Shown piece by piece: positions 41,409-49,908 of a DNA stretch of 64,000 nucleotides (positions are counted from its first letter, which is position 1; each line of letters opens with the position of its first letter). The stretch comes from Byssovorax sp. (lineage in GTDB: Bacteria > Myxococcota_A > Polyangia > Polyangiales > Polyangiaceae). The notes beneath the pieces are model-generated. The model was not told the DNA's origin. It saw only the letters and a list, made by a program, of their open reading frames with translations, and did no database searches. The DNA lies in assembly GCA_025362495.1 (NCBI GenBank), contig JANYGI010000083.1, positions 54,589 through 118,588 of the forward strand, read 5' to 3'. A program made the position numbers and the translations under genes.

Positions 41409-42080
41409 CTAGTGTTCGTGCTCGCGCGTGACGCCGGGGTGGCCCGGATCACCCGGCTCGTGCCGCGGATTGGCCGTCTTGTGGTCGCCGGCGCGCCCGG
41501 CGAAGGCCATCAGCAAGTCTTTCCCGTAGATGAACTGATCGCGCGAGTCGTACGGGACGGCGTGGAGCCCCGTGTCCATGCGGATCGCGTCGACGGGGCA
41601 GGCCTCGACGCAGTAGCCGCAGAAGATGCAGCGCAGCTCGTCGATCACGAACGACTGGGGGAAGCGCTCGTAGCCGCGGCGGCGATCGCCCTCGGGGTAC
41701 TCGCCGGCCTCGATCGAGATGCACTGCGCGGGGCAGGCCGTCGAGCAGCAGAGGCACGCGACGCAGCGCGGGGCGCCATCCTCGCGGAGCGTGAGCCGGT
41801 GGATGCCGCGGAAGCGCTCGGGATACGGGCGCTTCTGCTCCGGGTAGTTGATGGTCGTCACGCCCTCTTCGAGCGCCTCGAGCACCGGATCCGGCGTCTG
41901 GCCGAGCATCATCTCCTTCGTGTTCTTGAAGAAGTGGCGCATCGTCAGCGACATGCCTTTGAGGAACTCGGGCACGTAGGCCTGCACCGAGGGCGTGCGG
42001 TTCGGGCGCGCCACAGGGCGCCCCGCCACCTGGCGCTGCGCCGGCTTCATCCAGGGGTTGCTCGGAGTCATCTTCGCCAT
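41409..42080 (-). CDS. nuoI: NADH-quinone oxidoreductase subunit I
   Basis: NuoI carries two [4Fe-4S] clusters (N6a and N6b) that pass electrons to NuoB. The 223-residue protein has CVACLCCSTACP and CIFCGYCVEACP, both complete four-cysteine motifs, the latter followed by VDAIRMD. A long N-terminal part (about 70 residues, with PYPERFRGIHRLTLRED before the first cluster) and a 40-residue His/Pro-rich C-terminal tail go beyond the minimum for the family. It is the last nuo gene of the cluster. Confidence 0.96.
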   Translation of the reverse strand: MAKMTPSNPWMKPAQRQVAGRPVARPNRTPSVQAYVPEFLKGMSLTMRHFFKNTKEMMLGQTPDPVLEALEEGVTTINYPEQKRPYPERFRGIHRLTLREDGAPRCVACLCCSTACPAQCISIEAGEYPEGDRRRGYERFPQSFVIDELRCIFCGYCVEACPVDAIRMDTGLHAVPYDSRDQFIYGKDLLMAFAGRAGDHKTANPRHEPGDPGHPGVTREHEH

Positions 42081-42119
42081 ATCGAGTCTCCGTGCCAGGC
42101 ACCATCAGGTGCCGGGGGA

Positions 42120-42139
42120 TGGGGCCGCTTGCGGCCCCA
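42120..42139. repeat. Dispersed hairpin repeat, copy 3
   Basis: The stem TGGGGCCGC with GCGGCCCCA closes a TT loop, 6 bases past the nuoH stop, between nuoH and nuoI of the same operon. Its presence inside an operon argues against simple full termination and for mRNA processing or stabilisation, or partial attenuation of nuoI. Confidence 0.7.
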
Positions 42140-42145
42140 TCGTAA

Positions 42146-43936
42146 CTAGGCTTGCTGGGTGGTGGCTTTGGTGCCGCCGGCCGCCGCGGCGAAGCGGCTC
42201 GTCGTCGACTTGATGAAGCGCTTGCGCTCCACCGGCTCGAGCAGGCCCACCACGACGGCCACGAAGCCCGCGGCGAAGGCCAGGGCGACGATGCCCTGGG
42301 TCACGTCGGCGGCGACGCGGAGGGCCCCAGTCACGCCGGGGCCGGCGCCCTGGATCGCGAGGAGCACGACGCCCGTCACCAGCATGTTGGCGATCGAGAG
42401 CGGCAGGAGCTTCGTCCAGCCGAGCTTCATCAGCTGGTCGTAGCGGAAGCGCGGGAGCGTCCAGCGGAAGAAGATCTGGATGAACGTCATGAAGATCGTC
42501 TTGCCGAAGAAGGCCAGCGCCGAGATGATCACCACCGAGAGGTGGTTCATCTTGTAGGCATAAACCACCGTTGTGCCGAACGCGACGTTGAGCCCGTCCG
42601 AGTGCAAGAACGGCAGGGCAAACCCGCCGAAGAAGATCGTGACGAGGATGGCGCTCGACGTCATGAGCTCGACGTACTCGCCGGTCATGAACATGCCCCA
42701 CTTCATGCCGGAGTACTCGACGAAGTAGCCGGCGACGATCTCGCTCTCGCCCTCGGGCTGATCGAACGGGACGCGCTTGCACTCGGCGGCGAGGGCCGTG
42801 AGGAAGAGGACGAAGGCGAAGGGCTGGACGAAGATGCCCCACGCGTTGTCGGACTGCCACTGCACCATCGGGCGGAGCTGGATGCTGCCGTAGGTCATCA
42901 GGACACCGATGAGGCTGATGCCCATCGCGACCTCGTAGCTGACCATCTGGCTCGCGGCGCGGAGGCCGCCGAGGAGCGAGAACTTGTTGTCGCTGGCCCA
43001 GCCCGCGAGCGCGGCGCCGATGACGCCCGTGCCGGCCATCGCGAAGATGTAGAGCAGGCCGACGTTGAGATCGGCGACCTGGAGGTTCACAAGGTGGCCG
43101 CGGCACGCGACGCCCGGGCCCATGACGTGCGCGACGCGACCGAGGTCGGACCACTCGAACGGCGGCGGGGGGGCCCCGCGCAGCAGCTTCGTCGGATCGC
43201 TCTCGAAGCACATCGTCTCGCCGAAGGGGATGACGGCGAACGTGACCAGCGCGGGGAACAGCGCGAGGATCGGCGCGAGGCCGTGGAGAAGCTTGTCGCC
43301 CTTCGGCGGGACGAAGTCTTCCTTCCAGATCATCTTCATCGCGTCGGCGGCCGCGTGGAGCATGCCAGCGAGGCGGAGCGGGTACGTGCCCTCGTCCACG
43401 CGGGACGCGGTGTAGATGCCGCTGACGAAGAGCAGCAGCGCGAGCACCACGCCCGCGGCCTGCGCGGCGGGGACGACGGCGCGCTCGGGTACGGTGCTCA
43501 GCGCCGCGAACACCACCGCATGCGCCACGACGCCGCCGTAGAAGATCGAGCGGGGCTCGATGCCCTTCAGCAGCGCCTCGGCCGAGTTCATCGCCCCGCC
43601 ACGGCGGACCGATCCGCAGAGCACGACGAGGCTGAACCACGCGACAAACACCGCGCACTGCGCGCTGATCGGGAGCGTCTGCATGGCCATCTCGGGGCGG
43701 ACGCCGCGCAGCAGCGGGAGCAGCGCGATGCCGCCGAGGATCGACGGCGGGAGCAGCACGATCAGGCGCACCAGCATGCTCGGCAGGTGCACGACGGCGC
43801 GGTTGGGGCCGACGCGGTCCTGCACCATCGCGCTCTGGCGACGGTCGGCCCATGTGGCGATCGCCGCGGTGTTGAGCAGGAACAGGATGACGATCAGGAT
43901 CTTGACGATCGCCAGGAACAGCTCGACGGACGTCAT
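42146..43936 (-). CDS. nuoH: NADH-quinone oxidoreductase subunit H with large membrane insertion
   Basis: This 596-residue protein is about 170-250 residues longer than usual NuoH. The first helix and motif WADRRQSAMVQDRVGPNR (29-46) are recognisable, and the core resumes with ADAMKMIWKEDFVPPKGDKL (198-217). Between them, residues about 48-188 hold an extra segment with roughly four hydrophobic helices, where normal NuoH goes straight from GPNRxG to the LADxxK loop. The remainder matches NuoH: NLQVADLNVGLLYIFAMAGT, GWASDNKFSLLGGLRAASQM, and the acidic loop ECKRVPFDQPEGESEIVAGY. It overlaps nuoG by 4 bases (ATGA). Confidence 0.94.
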   Translation of the reverse strand: MTSVELFLAIVKILIVILFLLNTAAIATWADRRQSAMVQDRVGPNRAVVHLPSMLVRLIVLLPPSILGGIALLPLLRGVRPEMAMQTLPISAQCAVFVAWFSLVVLCGSVRRGGAMNSAEALLKGIEPRSIFYGGVVAHAVVFAALSTVPERAVVPAAQAAGVVLALLLFVSGIYTASRVDEGTYPLRLAGMLHAAADAMKMIWKEDFVPPKGDKLLHGLAPILALFPALVTFAVIPFGETMCFESDPTKLLRGAPPPPFEWSDLGRVAHVMGPGVACRGHLVNLQVADLNVGLLYIFAMAGTGVIGAALAGWASDNKFSLLGGLRAASQMVSYEVAMGISLIGVLMTYGSIQLRPMVQWQSDNAWGIFVQPFAFVLFLTALAAECKRVPFDQPEGESEIVAGYFVEYSGMKWGMFMTGEYVELMTSSAILVTIFFGGFALPFLHSDGLNVAFGTTVVYAYKMNHLSVVIISALAFFGKTIFMTFIQIFFRWTLPRFRYDQLMKLGWTKLLPLSIANMLVTGVVLLAIQGAGPGVTGALRVAADVTQGIVALAFAAGFVAVVVGLLEPVERKRFIKSTTSRFAAAAGGTKATTQQA

Positions 43937-45660
43937 GCCAGCGCCTCCGGCTTCACAGCCACAGCCTCGACGACGGCCGCGGACCGCGCCGAGGATTCAG
44001 TCCCCATCGCGGCGCGCACGTCGGCGAGCTTCTTCCAGTTCATCGCGTAGCCGAGGGCCTGCGCCAGCGCCGCCACGAGCTTCCAGCCCGGCGTCGCGTC
44101 GCCCTGCGGCGTCAGCGCGCGCTCGGCCCGCTGGGTCTGCAGCGTCGCGCCGTTGTCGCCGTTCGAGCGCTTCGTTTGCAGCACCGGGTCCGGGTTGTTC
44201 GAGTACGTGCCGTCGGCCTCGGCCCACGAGCACGCGGGCAGCACGATGTGCGCCGCCATCGCGAGCGGGCCCTGGTGCGAGGCGATCGTCACCACGCCCT
44301 TGAGCTTGCCGAGGGCCGCCTGCGCCTCGGCCGCGTCGACGTCGACCTCGGATCCGAGGGCGATCACGTACGAGTACGTGCCCGCGTTGATCGCCTTGAC
44401 GAGCTCGGCGAACGGGCGCGGCGGGGTGGTCGAGGCCGCCTCGGTGGCGCCGCGGGTGTTGGGGTTCTTGTCCTCGCTGATGAGGATCTCGTCGCCCTTG
44501 CCGGGAGCCCGCTTCGCGAGGAAGAAGTCGCCCGCGCCGAGATACGTCTTGGCGAGCGTCGCGAGCGCGAAGTTGTCCTCGTTCGAGTGCTGCGCCGAGA
44601 GCACGATCGCGATCTTCGTCGGATCGTTCTTGTGGCCCTTGAGCTGCTCTTTCGCGGCCTGGAGGGCCTCGTCGATCGTGGCGTCTTCGCGGCCCACGAG
44701 CGCCGCCGTGAGGCGATCTTCGTGGGCGCGCTTGTACGAGAGCATGCCCTCGTCGCACATCCAGTAGCGGTTCACGAGCGGGTTCTCGCGCGGCCGGTAG
44801 CGGTGCGCGACGTTGGTCCGCGGATCGTAGTCGAGGAACGAGCTGCACCCCGTCGCGCAGCCCTGGCAGACGCTGCGGGCGCCGCGGAGGAACCACACGC
44901 GGGCCTTGAAGCGGAAGTCGCTCGAGGTCAGCGCGCCGACGGGGCACACGTGCTCCGTCATCAGCGTGTAGTCGTGATCGAGCTCGCGCCCGGGCGAGAC
45001 GGTGACCTCGCCGAGGTTGCCGCGCTCGCGGATGCTGAGCACCGGATCGCCCGCCAGCTCGGCCGAGACGCGCACGCAGCGGGTGCACACGATGCAGCGC
45101 TCGGCGTCGTAGACGATGGTCGGCCCGAACGGCACGGCCTTGGGCTTGTGCACGACCTCTTGCTGCATGCGCTTGCCCTTGCGCTGATGCTCGAGCCAGT
45201 AGTCTTGCAGGCGGCACTCGCCGGCCTGATCGCAGATCGGGCAGTCGACCGGGTGGTTCAGCAGCAGCAGCTCTTGCACGGCGCTGCGAGCCTCGGCGAC
45301 GTTGTCGCTCGAGTCCGACAGCACCTCCATCCCCGGCGTGCAGCCCTGCTGGCAGGCGGGCTGCAGCTTCGGCTTCTTCGCGGGGACGTAGTCGTTCTTC
45401 TCGGCGTCCCAGCGGAGGATATCGAGCTCCATCGCCGGACGCCCCGGCGGCGGGAGGATCTCCACGAGGCACATGCGGCAATTGGCCGCGACCGAGAGGC
45501 CCGGGTGCCAGCAGTAGTGCGGGATGTCGATCCCGGCGTCGTGCGCCGCGCGGATGATGGTGTCCCCCTTTTTGAAGGGGATTTCCCGCCCGTCGATCTT
45601 GATCGTGTTCGGCGGGGGCGGAGGCGCGGGGGGCTTTTCAGCCGGCGGGGTGGTCGCCAT
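43933..45660 (-). CDS. nuoG: NADH-quinone oxidoreductase subunit G, short form
   Basis: The 575-residue NuoG has its cluster ligands in order: the [2Fe-2S] site (HYCWHPG, NCRMC, PACQQGC), the His/Cys N3 motif (HPVDCPICDQAGECRLQDYW), the N4-type four-cysteine motif (CIVCTRCVR with CPVGAL), and an N7-like set (VCQGCATGC with WMC). The molybdopterin-oxidoreductase-like C-terminus is strongly shortened compared with the roughly 700-900 residues usual in bacteria; only HIVLPACSWAEADGTYSNN and nearby parts remain. It is coupled to nuoH by ATGA and separated from nuoD by 62 bases. The electron donors NuoE and NuoF are not here. Confidence 0.95.
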   Translation of the reverse strand: MATTPPAEKPPAPPPPPNTIKIDGREIPFKKGDTIIRAAHDAGIDIPHYCWHPGLSVAANCRMCLVEILPPPGRPAMELDILRWDAEKNDYVPAKKPKLQPACQQGCTPGMEVLSDSSDNVAEARSAVQELLLLNHPVDCPICDQAGECRLQDYWLEHQRKGKRMQQEVVHKPKAVPFGPTIVYDAERCIVCTRCVRVSAELAGDPVLSIRERGNLGEVTVSPGRELDHDYTLMTEHVCPVGALTSSDFRFKARVWFLRGARSVCQGCATGCSSFLDYDPRTNVAHRYRPRENPLVNRYWMCDEGMLSYKRAHEDRLTAALVGREDATIDEALQAAKEQLKGHKNDPTKIAIVLSAQHSNEDNFALATLAKTYLGAGDFFLAKRAPGKGDEILISEDKNPNTRGATEAASTTPPRPFAELVKAINAGTYSYVIALGSEVDVDAAEAQAALGKLKGVVTIASHQGPLAMAAHIVLPACSWAEADGTYSNNPDPVLQTKRSNGDNGATLQTQRAERALTPQGDATPGWKLVAALAQALGYAMNWKKLADVRAAMGTESSARSAAVVEAVAVKPEALA

Positions 45661-45722
45661 GGTTCAGTCTCGGAAGGGGGCTTTGGTGAGTCCGGAGAGA
45701 GCGCGTCGACCGGCCGTGAGGC

Positions 45723-46937
45723 CTAGTGATCACACTCTCCACCGATCATGTTGAGCGAGCCGAACGTCGGGACGACGTCGGCGATCATGCGCCCGTTGAT
45801 GAGCGACGAGAGGCCCTGGACGATGGGGAAGCACGGCGGGCGAATGCGGACGCGGTAGGGCGTGCCGCTGCCGTCGGAGACGAGATAGAAGCCGAGCTCC
45901 CCGTTGCCGCCTTCGGTGTACGAGTAACACTCGCCGGCGGGGATCTTGATGCCTTCCATCACGATCTTGAAGTGCTGGATCGTGGCCTCGATCGTCGTGT
46001 AGACGTCGGCCTTCGGGGGCAGCACGATCCGCGGATCGTCGATGTTGATCGGCCCGTCGTCGGCCATCATCTCCATCGCTTGCTCGATGATCCGGATGCT
46101 CTGCCGGATCTCGTCCTGGCGGCACATGAAGCGATCGTAGTTGTCGCCCTGGGTGCCGACGGGGACGTCGAAGTCGTAGCGATCGTAGGTCATGTACGGG
46201 TGCGATTTGCGCACGTCGTAGGCCGCGCCGGTGGAGCGCAGGCAGACGCCCGTCCAGCCGAGCGCGAGCGCGTCGGCCTGGCTGATCTTGCCGACCCCCT
46301 CGACGCGATCGAGGAAGATCCGGTTCTTCAGGATCAGCTTCTCGCCCTCGCCGATCATCTGGAGAACGCGGGGCAACCCGCCGCGGATCATCGCCTTGAA
46401 ATCAGGCGTGGGAGGCTTGGCCATGCCGCCGACGCGGCCGAAGCTGTGGGTGACGCGGGCGCCGGTCTCTTCCTCGAAGATGTCCCAGATGATCTCGCGC
46501 GCGCGGGCGAAATAGAGGAACGGGGTGAACGCGCCGAGCTCCATGCACATGGCGCCCGAGCAGATCATGTGGTCGCAAATGCGAGCGAGCTCGCCCAGGA
46601 TCACCCGGTAGTGCTGGCAGCGCTCGGGCACCGTGACGCCGAGCATCTTCTCGCACGCGAGCGAGAAGCCCACGTTGTTGAGCATCGGCGAGACGTAGTT
46701 GAGGCGGTCGGCGTACGGGAAGATCTGGGTCCACGTGCCGCGCTCGCACATCTTCTCGAAGCCGCGGTGGAGGTAGCCAATCTGCACGTCGCTCTTGACG
46801 ATCGTCTCGCCCGAGAGCTCGAGGACGATGCGCACCGTGCCGTGCATGGCGGGGTGCGAAGGGCCCATGTTGAGCAGCATCGGCTCGCTCGGGAGCTCGA
46901 GCTCGCCCTCGGCGAGATCCTGATCCAGCGGTTCCAT
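45723..46937 (-). CDS. nuoD: NADH-quinone oxidoreductase subunit D
   Basis: NuoD (404 residues) forms the quinone-binding chamber with NuoB and NuoH. Hallmarks include NMGPSHPAMHGTVRIVLELS, IGYLHRGFEKMCE, YADRLNYVSPMLNNVGF, LGAFTPFLYFAR and the C-terminal RIRPPCFPIVQGL. The length is normal and it is not fused to nuoC. It starts 3 bases after the nuoC stop, consistent with one transcript. Confidence 0.97.
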   Translation of the reverse strand: MEPLDQDLAEGELELPSEPMLLNMGPSHPAMHGTVRIVLELSGETIVKSDVQIGYLHRGFEKMCERGTWTQIFPYADRLNYVSPMLNNVGFSLACEKMLGVTVPERCQHYRVILGELARICDHMICSGAMCMELGAFTPFLYFARAREIIWDIFEEETGARVTHSFGRVGGMAKPPTPDFKAMIRGGLPRVLQMIGEGEKLILKNRIFLDRVEGVGKISQADALALGWTGVCLRSTGAAYDVRKSHPYMTYDRYDFDVPVGTQGDNYDRFMCRQDEIRQSIRIIEQAMEMMADDGPINIDDPRIVLPPKADVYTTIEATIQHFKIVMEGIKIPAGECYSYTEGGNGELGFYLVSDGSGTPYRVRIRPPCFPIVQGLSSLINGRMIADVVPTFGSLNMIGGECDH

Positions 46938-46940
46938 CGG

Positions 46941-47534
46941 TCAGCTCTCCCCGCGGTCGTTGCGGTGGTCGAAGGTCTGGCGACCGAAGCTCATCCCCTC
47001 GTCCTCGCGGAACGGGAAGAGCTTGTCCTGCGTGCCTTCGCGGTACGGGATCAGCGGCTGGGTCTTGTTGGCCGGGTAGTCCTTGCGGAGCGGGTGCCCC
47101 TTGAACTCCGGGTACATCAGGATCCGGCGCATGTCCGGGTGGCCCTTGAACGTGATCCCCATGAGGTCGAACGTCTCGCGCTCGAACCAGTCGGCGCCGC
47201 GCCACACCGGCACGAGCGAGTCGATCTCGACCGTCTCACCCTCTTCGTCGCCGACCCGCGATTTGATGCGGATCCGGTGCGCGTGCTGGAGCGATCGCAG
47301 GTGACAGACGACCTCGAACCGGGGCTGCCCTTCGGCGCGCTGGCGGTGAAAGTCGACGCCGCAGAGGTCGGTGAACATGTTCATCGACAGGCGGCTGTCG
47401 TCGCGCAGGAAGAACGCGACGGCGCGCCACGAGGCGGGATCGACGACCGCCGTATCGTCGCCGAACTGGGCGTGCGTCTCGGTGATCGCCGCGCCGAACT
47501 TCTCCTTGAGGAGATCGAGGACCTTTTTGCTCAT
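46941..47534 (-). CDS. nuoC: NADH-quinone oxidoreductase subunit C
   Basis: NuoC is a peripheral-arm subunit. The 197-residue protein contains the 30-kDa family signature WFERETFDLMGITFKGHPDM followed by RRILMYPEFKGHPLRKDYPA. The N-terminal domain (LKEKFGAAITETHAQFGDDT) is typical. It overlaps nuoB by 4 bases (ATGA), so translation is coupled. Confidence 0.96.
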   Translation of the reverse strand: MSKKVLDLLKEKFGAAITETHAQFGDDTAVVDPASWRAVAFFLRDDSRLSMNMFTDLCGVDFHRQRAEGQPRFEVVCHLRSLQHAHRIRIKSRVGDEEGETVEIDSLVPVWRGADWFERETFDLMGITFKGHPDMRRILMYPEFKGHPLRKDYPANKTQPLIPYREGTQDKLFPFREDEGMSFGRQTFDHRNDRGES

Positions 47535-48136
47535 GCTTCGCTATCCCCGCCGAGGTCGGGCTTCTTGCCGATTTGCACGAGGCCAGAGCCGTCGGGCACC
47601 AGCGGATCGGTCCGCGGCTTGACGATCCCGGGGGTGCGGTCGCCGCGCGCGATCTTGTCCTGGAGCAGCAACAGGCCGTCGATCACGGCCTCGGGGCGCG
47701 GCGGGCAGCCGGGCACGTACACGTCGCAGGGGATGACTTTGTCGATGCCCGCGAGCGTCGTGTAGTTGTCGTAGAAGCCGCCGCACGAGGCGCAGGTGCC
47801 GAACGCGAGGACCCATTTCGGATCGGCCATCTGCTCGTAGATGCGCTTGAGCGCGGGCGCCTGGCGCTGGCTGATCGTGCCGACGACCCAGAGCAAATCG
47901 GCCTGGCGCGGCGAGAAGCGCGGGGCCTCGGCGCCGAAGCGCGCCATGTCGAAGCGCGGGCTCGCCATGGCCATGAACTCCATCGCGCAGCACGCCGTGA
48001 CGTACGGGTACTGGAACAGCGAGTACTTCTTCGCCCAGTTCAGCAGCGCGTCGACGCGGGTGGTGGCGAAGCCGACGTCGCCGCTCTCGATGACGTGAAC
48101 GCTCGATCCACCGCGGCCGTTACTCACGTTTCCCAT
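47531..48136 (-). CDS. nuoB: NADH-quinone oxidoreductase subunit B
   Basis: NuoB binds cluster N2, the last iron-sulfur centre before quinone. The 201-residue product has the tandem cysteines TACCAMEFMAMASPRFDM, then GTCASCGGFYDNY and CDVYVPGCPPRPEAVIDGLL; all four ligands are present. The ATG at 48136 gives 10-15 residues before the core and overlaps the end of nuoA by 13 bases. A GTG at 48127 would also work. Confidence 0.96.
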   Translation of the reverse strand: MGNVSNGRGGSSVHVIESGDVGFATTRVDALLNWAKKYSLFQYPYVTACCAMEFMAMASPRFDMARFGAEAPRFSPRQADLLWVVGTISQRQAPALKRIYEQMADPKWVLAFGTCASCGGFYDNYTTLAGIDKVIPCDVYVPGCPPRPEAVIDGLLLLQDKIARGDRTPGIVKPRTDPLVPDGSGLVQIGKKPDLGGDSEA

Positions 48137-48480
48137 TCGAGCGCACCCTTCTTCCACACGTAAATCAGCGCGACGACGAGCAGCGAGACGAACGAGCCCA
48201 TGGTGGCCATGCCGCCCCAACCCAGCGTCCGGAACTGGATCGCCCACGGGTACATGAGCACCACCTCGATGTCGAAGACGACGAAGAGGATCGCGGTCAG
48301 GTAGAACTTCACGCTCGGCTTCACGAAGCGGCCGCCGGTCGACTCGCTGCCGCACTCGTACGGCATCATCTTCTCGGGCGTCGGGTTCTTCGGCCCGAGG
48401 ATCGAGGAGAGCGTGAAGAGGGCGCCGGTGATCACCGCGCCGACGAGGAAGAGCAGCAGGAGGGGGACGTAGGTGGCCAT
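48124..48480 (-). CDS. nuoA: NADH-quinone oxidoreductase subunit A
   Basis: NuoA (118 residues) is a three-helix membrane subunit. It has an N-terminal helix, a conserved PYECGSESTGGRFVKPSVKF, then YLTAILFVVFDIEVVLMYPWA with the acidic residue in helix 2, and a third helix. It is the first gene of the nuoABCDGHI run and has a sigma-70-like promoter candidate upstream. Confidence 0.96.
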   Translation of the reverse strand: MATYVPLLLLFLVGAVITGALFTLSSILGPKNPTPEKMMPYECGSESTGGRFVKPSVKFYLTAILFVVFDIEVVLMYPWAIQFRTLGWGGMATMGSFVSLLVVALIYVWKKGALEWET

Positions 48481-48570
48481 GGATCAGGCGACTCCAGAAG
48501 GCATGGGTAACGGTGGGTCCGCTCCCCGAAATGCATCGAAAACCAAGGCAAATCGATGTATTCCGCCGGT

Positions 48571-48599
48571 CATGTAGCTGGGGGGTCCGGGGGTGTCAA
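48571..48599 (-). promoter_or_regulatory. Candidate sigma-70-type promoter of the nuo operon
   Basis: Read leftward, TTGACA (48599-48594) is a perfect -35 box, followed by a 17-base spacer and TACATG (48576-48571), a weak -10 match (three of six). A start near 48564 gives a leader of about 85 bases before nuoA. In the leader, ATGCATCGA (48531-48539) and TCGATGTAT (48553-48561) form an imperfect 9-bp inverted repeat with one mismatch. Confidence 0.4.
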
Positions 48600-48703
48600 T
48601 GGAGCGGCCAGGCCCCCGCAAAGGGTTCGCAGATGCCGCCGCCACGCGCTCCAGGAAGAGCTTGACCGATGTGCAGGTGAGCCTCGGGACCGAGGCCACC
48701 ACG

Positions 48704-49822
48704 TTACCTGTTGGAAGCGATGACGAGGCCGCGCCAGGCGGTGAGCGCCGTGCCGAGGTTTTGCTCGATGTCGCGGATTTGCTCGACCATTTCGCCGTCG
48801 GTCACGCCGACGCCGCGGGCCTCGCGCACGCAGGCGAGGGCCGCCACGTAGCGCTTGCGCTTGATGAAGGCCTTGGCGAGCAGGGGCCAGATTTGCTTGG
48901 GGGGCGCGCCGAGGTTGGCCGCGCGGCGGAGCGGGCCGATGGCCTCGCCCGAGCGCCCGTCCTCGAGCTGCGCCTCGCCGAGGCGACGGAAAATGTCGGC
49001 GGCGGCCGCGCCATCCTGCGCGTACTGCACCGCGAGGCGCATGACCTCTTCGCCCTGCTGGTTCTCGCCGAGCTTCACGCAGGCGGTGCCGAGGAGGCCG
49101 AGCCCCTTCGCGATGAGGGCGCGCGCGTCGGTCGTGAGCATCTGGCCCTCGGGGGTGCGCAGGAAGATGGCGAGCGGCGCCGGCCACGCGCCGAGGAGCG
49201 AGATCACGCGGGAATGATCGCTCTTTCCAGCGGCGATCTCGGCCTCGGCGACCTTGGTCAGATCGATGGCCGAGCGCGATCCGGCCGAGGCGCGGTCGAG
49301 CTCTTCGCGGATGTGGGCGCGGATGCGGGCGCGGAACTCGTTGAGCTCGTACGACTCGTCGACGCCGTCGTGCAAGAGCTGGAGCTTGGAGGTTCGCGAC
49401 TCGACCGCCAGCTTGCGCAGGCTGTAGCCATAGAGCGGCGCGAGGAGCAGGTAGCGCACGCCGATGTGGAGCTGGATCGCCTCCACGTCGGTGTCGCGCT
49501 CGGGGGCCGCCGGCATGGTGTCGTCCGTCAGCAGGGCGCCGACGAGCCGATGACGAAAATCCGCGAGCGTGAGGCGCTGCACGTCGGCGTCGCCTTCGTC
49601 CTCGCTCGGCGCGGCGATCACGAAGTCGACGAGGGTGTTGTCCGGGTTGCGCCGGTCCACCGTGAGCGCGGTGATGCGCGCGCCCGTGATCATCGAGAAC
49701 GCAAAGAAGGCTTCCCCGACGATGTCGCAGAGAGCCTGAAAGCTGCCTATTCCATCTCCGATTCGCTCGAACCAGCCGTCCGTTCGGACAGCGTCGAGCG
49801 AGAAGACGCGTTCTTTCGCCAT
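48704..49822 (-). CDS. Hypothetical TPR-like protein
   Basis: The 372-residue product starts at the ATG at 49822 with MAKERVFSLDAVRTDGWFER. The N-terminal half has alpha/beta segments (FFAFSMITGARITALTVDRR and LQLHIGVRYLLLAPLYGYSL), and the C-terminal 200 residues are helical with spaced Ala/Leu/Tyr as in tetratricopeptide repeats (GEEVMRLAVQYAQDGAAAAD, GEAIGPLRRAANLGAPPKQI). No family is recognised. It is probably a cytoplasmic protein-interaction module. The upstream frame across 50068 is not needed. Confidence 0.72.
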   Translation of the reverse strand: MAKERVFSLDAVRTDGWFERIGDGIGSFQALCDIVGEAFFAFSMITGARITALTVDRRNPDNTLVDFVIAAPSEDEGDADVQRLTLADFRHRLVGALLTDDTMPAAPERDTDVEAIQLHIGVRYLLLAPLYGYSLRKLAVESRTSKLQLLHDGVDESYELNEFRARIRAHIREELDRASAGSRSAIDLTKVAEAEIAAGKSDHSRVISLLGAWPAPLAIFLRTPEGQMLTTDARALIAKGLGLLGTACVKLGENQQGEEVMRLAVQYAQDGAAAADIFRRLGEAQLEDGRSGEAIGPLRRAANLGAPPKQIWPLLAKAFIKRKRYVAALACVREARGVGVTDGEMVEQIRDIEQNLGTALTAWRGLVIASNR

Positions 49823-49908
49823 GATCGTCTGCGGCGGAGGTTCGCACGAGCCGCGGGCGCTGTCACCTTGTCCGAGCACCGGATCGGACGGAGAAGCTCC
49901 CCGGGGTG

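Noticed and set aside
42152..44050. Long rightward frame opposite nuoH
   Set aside because: Its composition is a typical GC-rich antisense shadow (His/Asp/Glu/Arg/Ala-rich). The leftward nuoH has unmistakable motifs.
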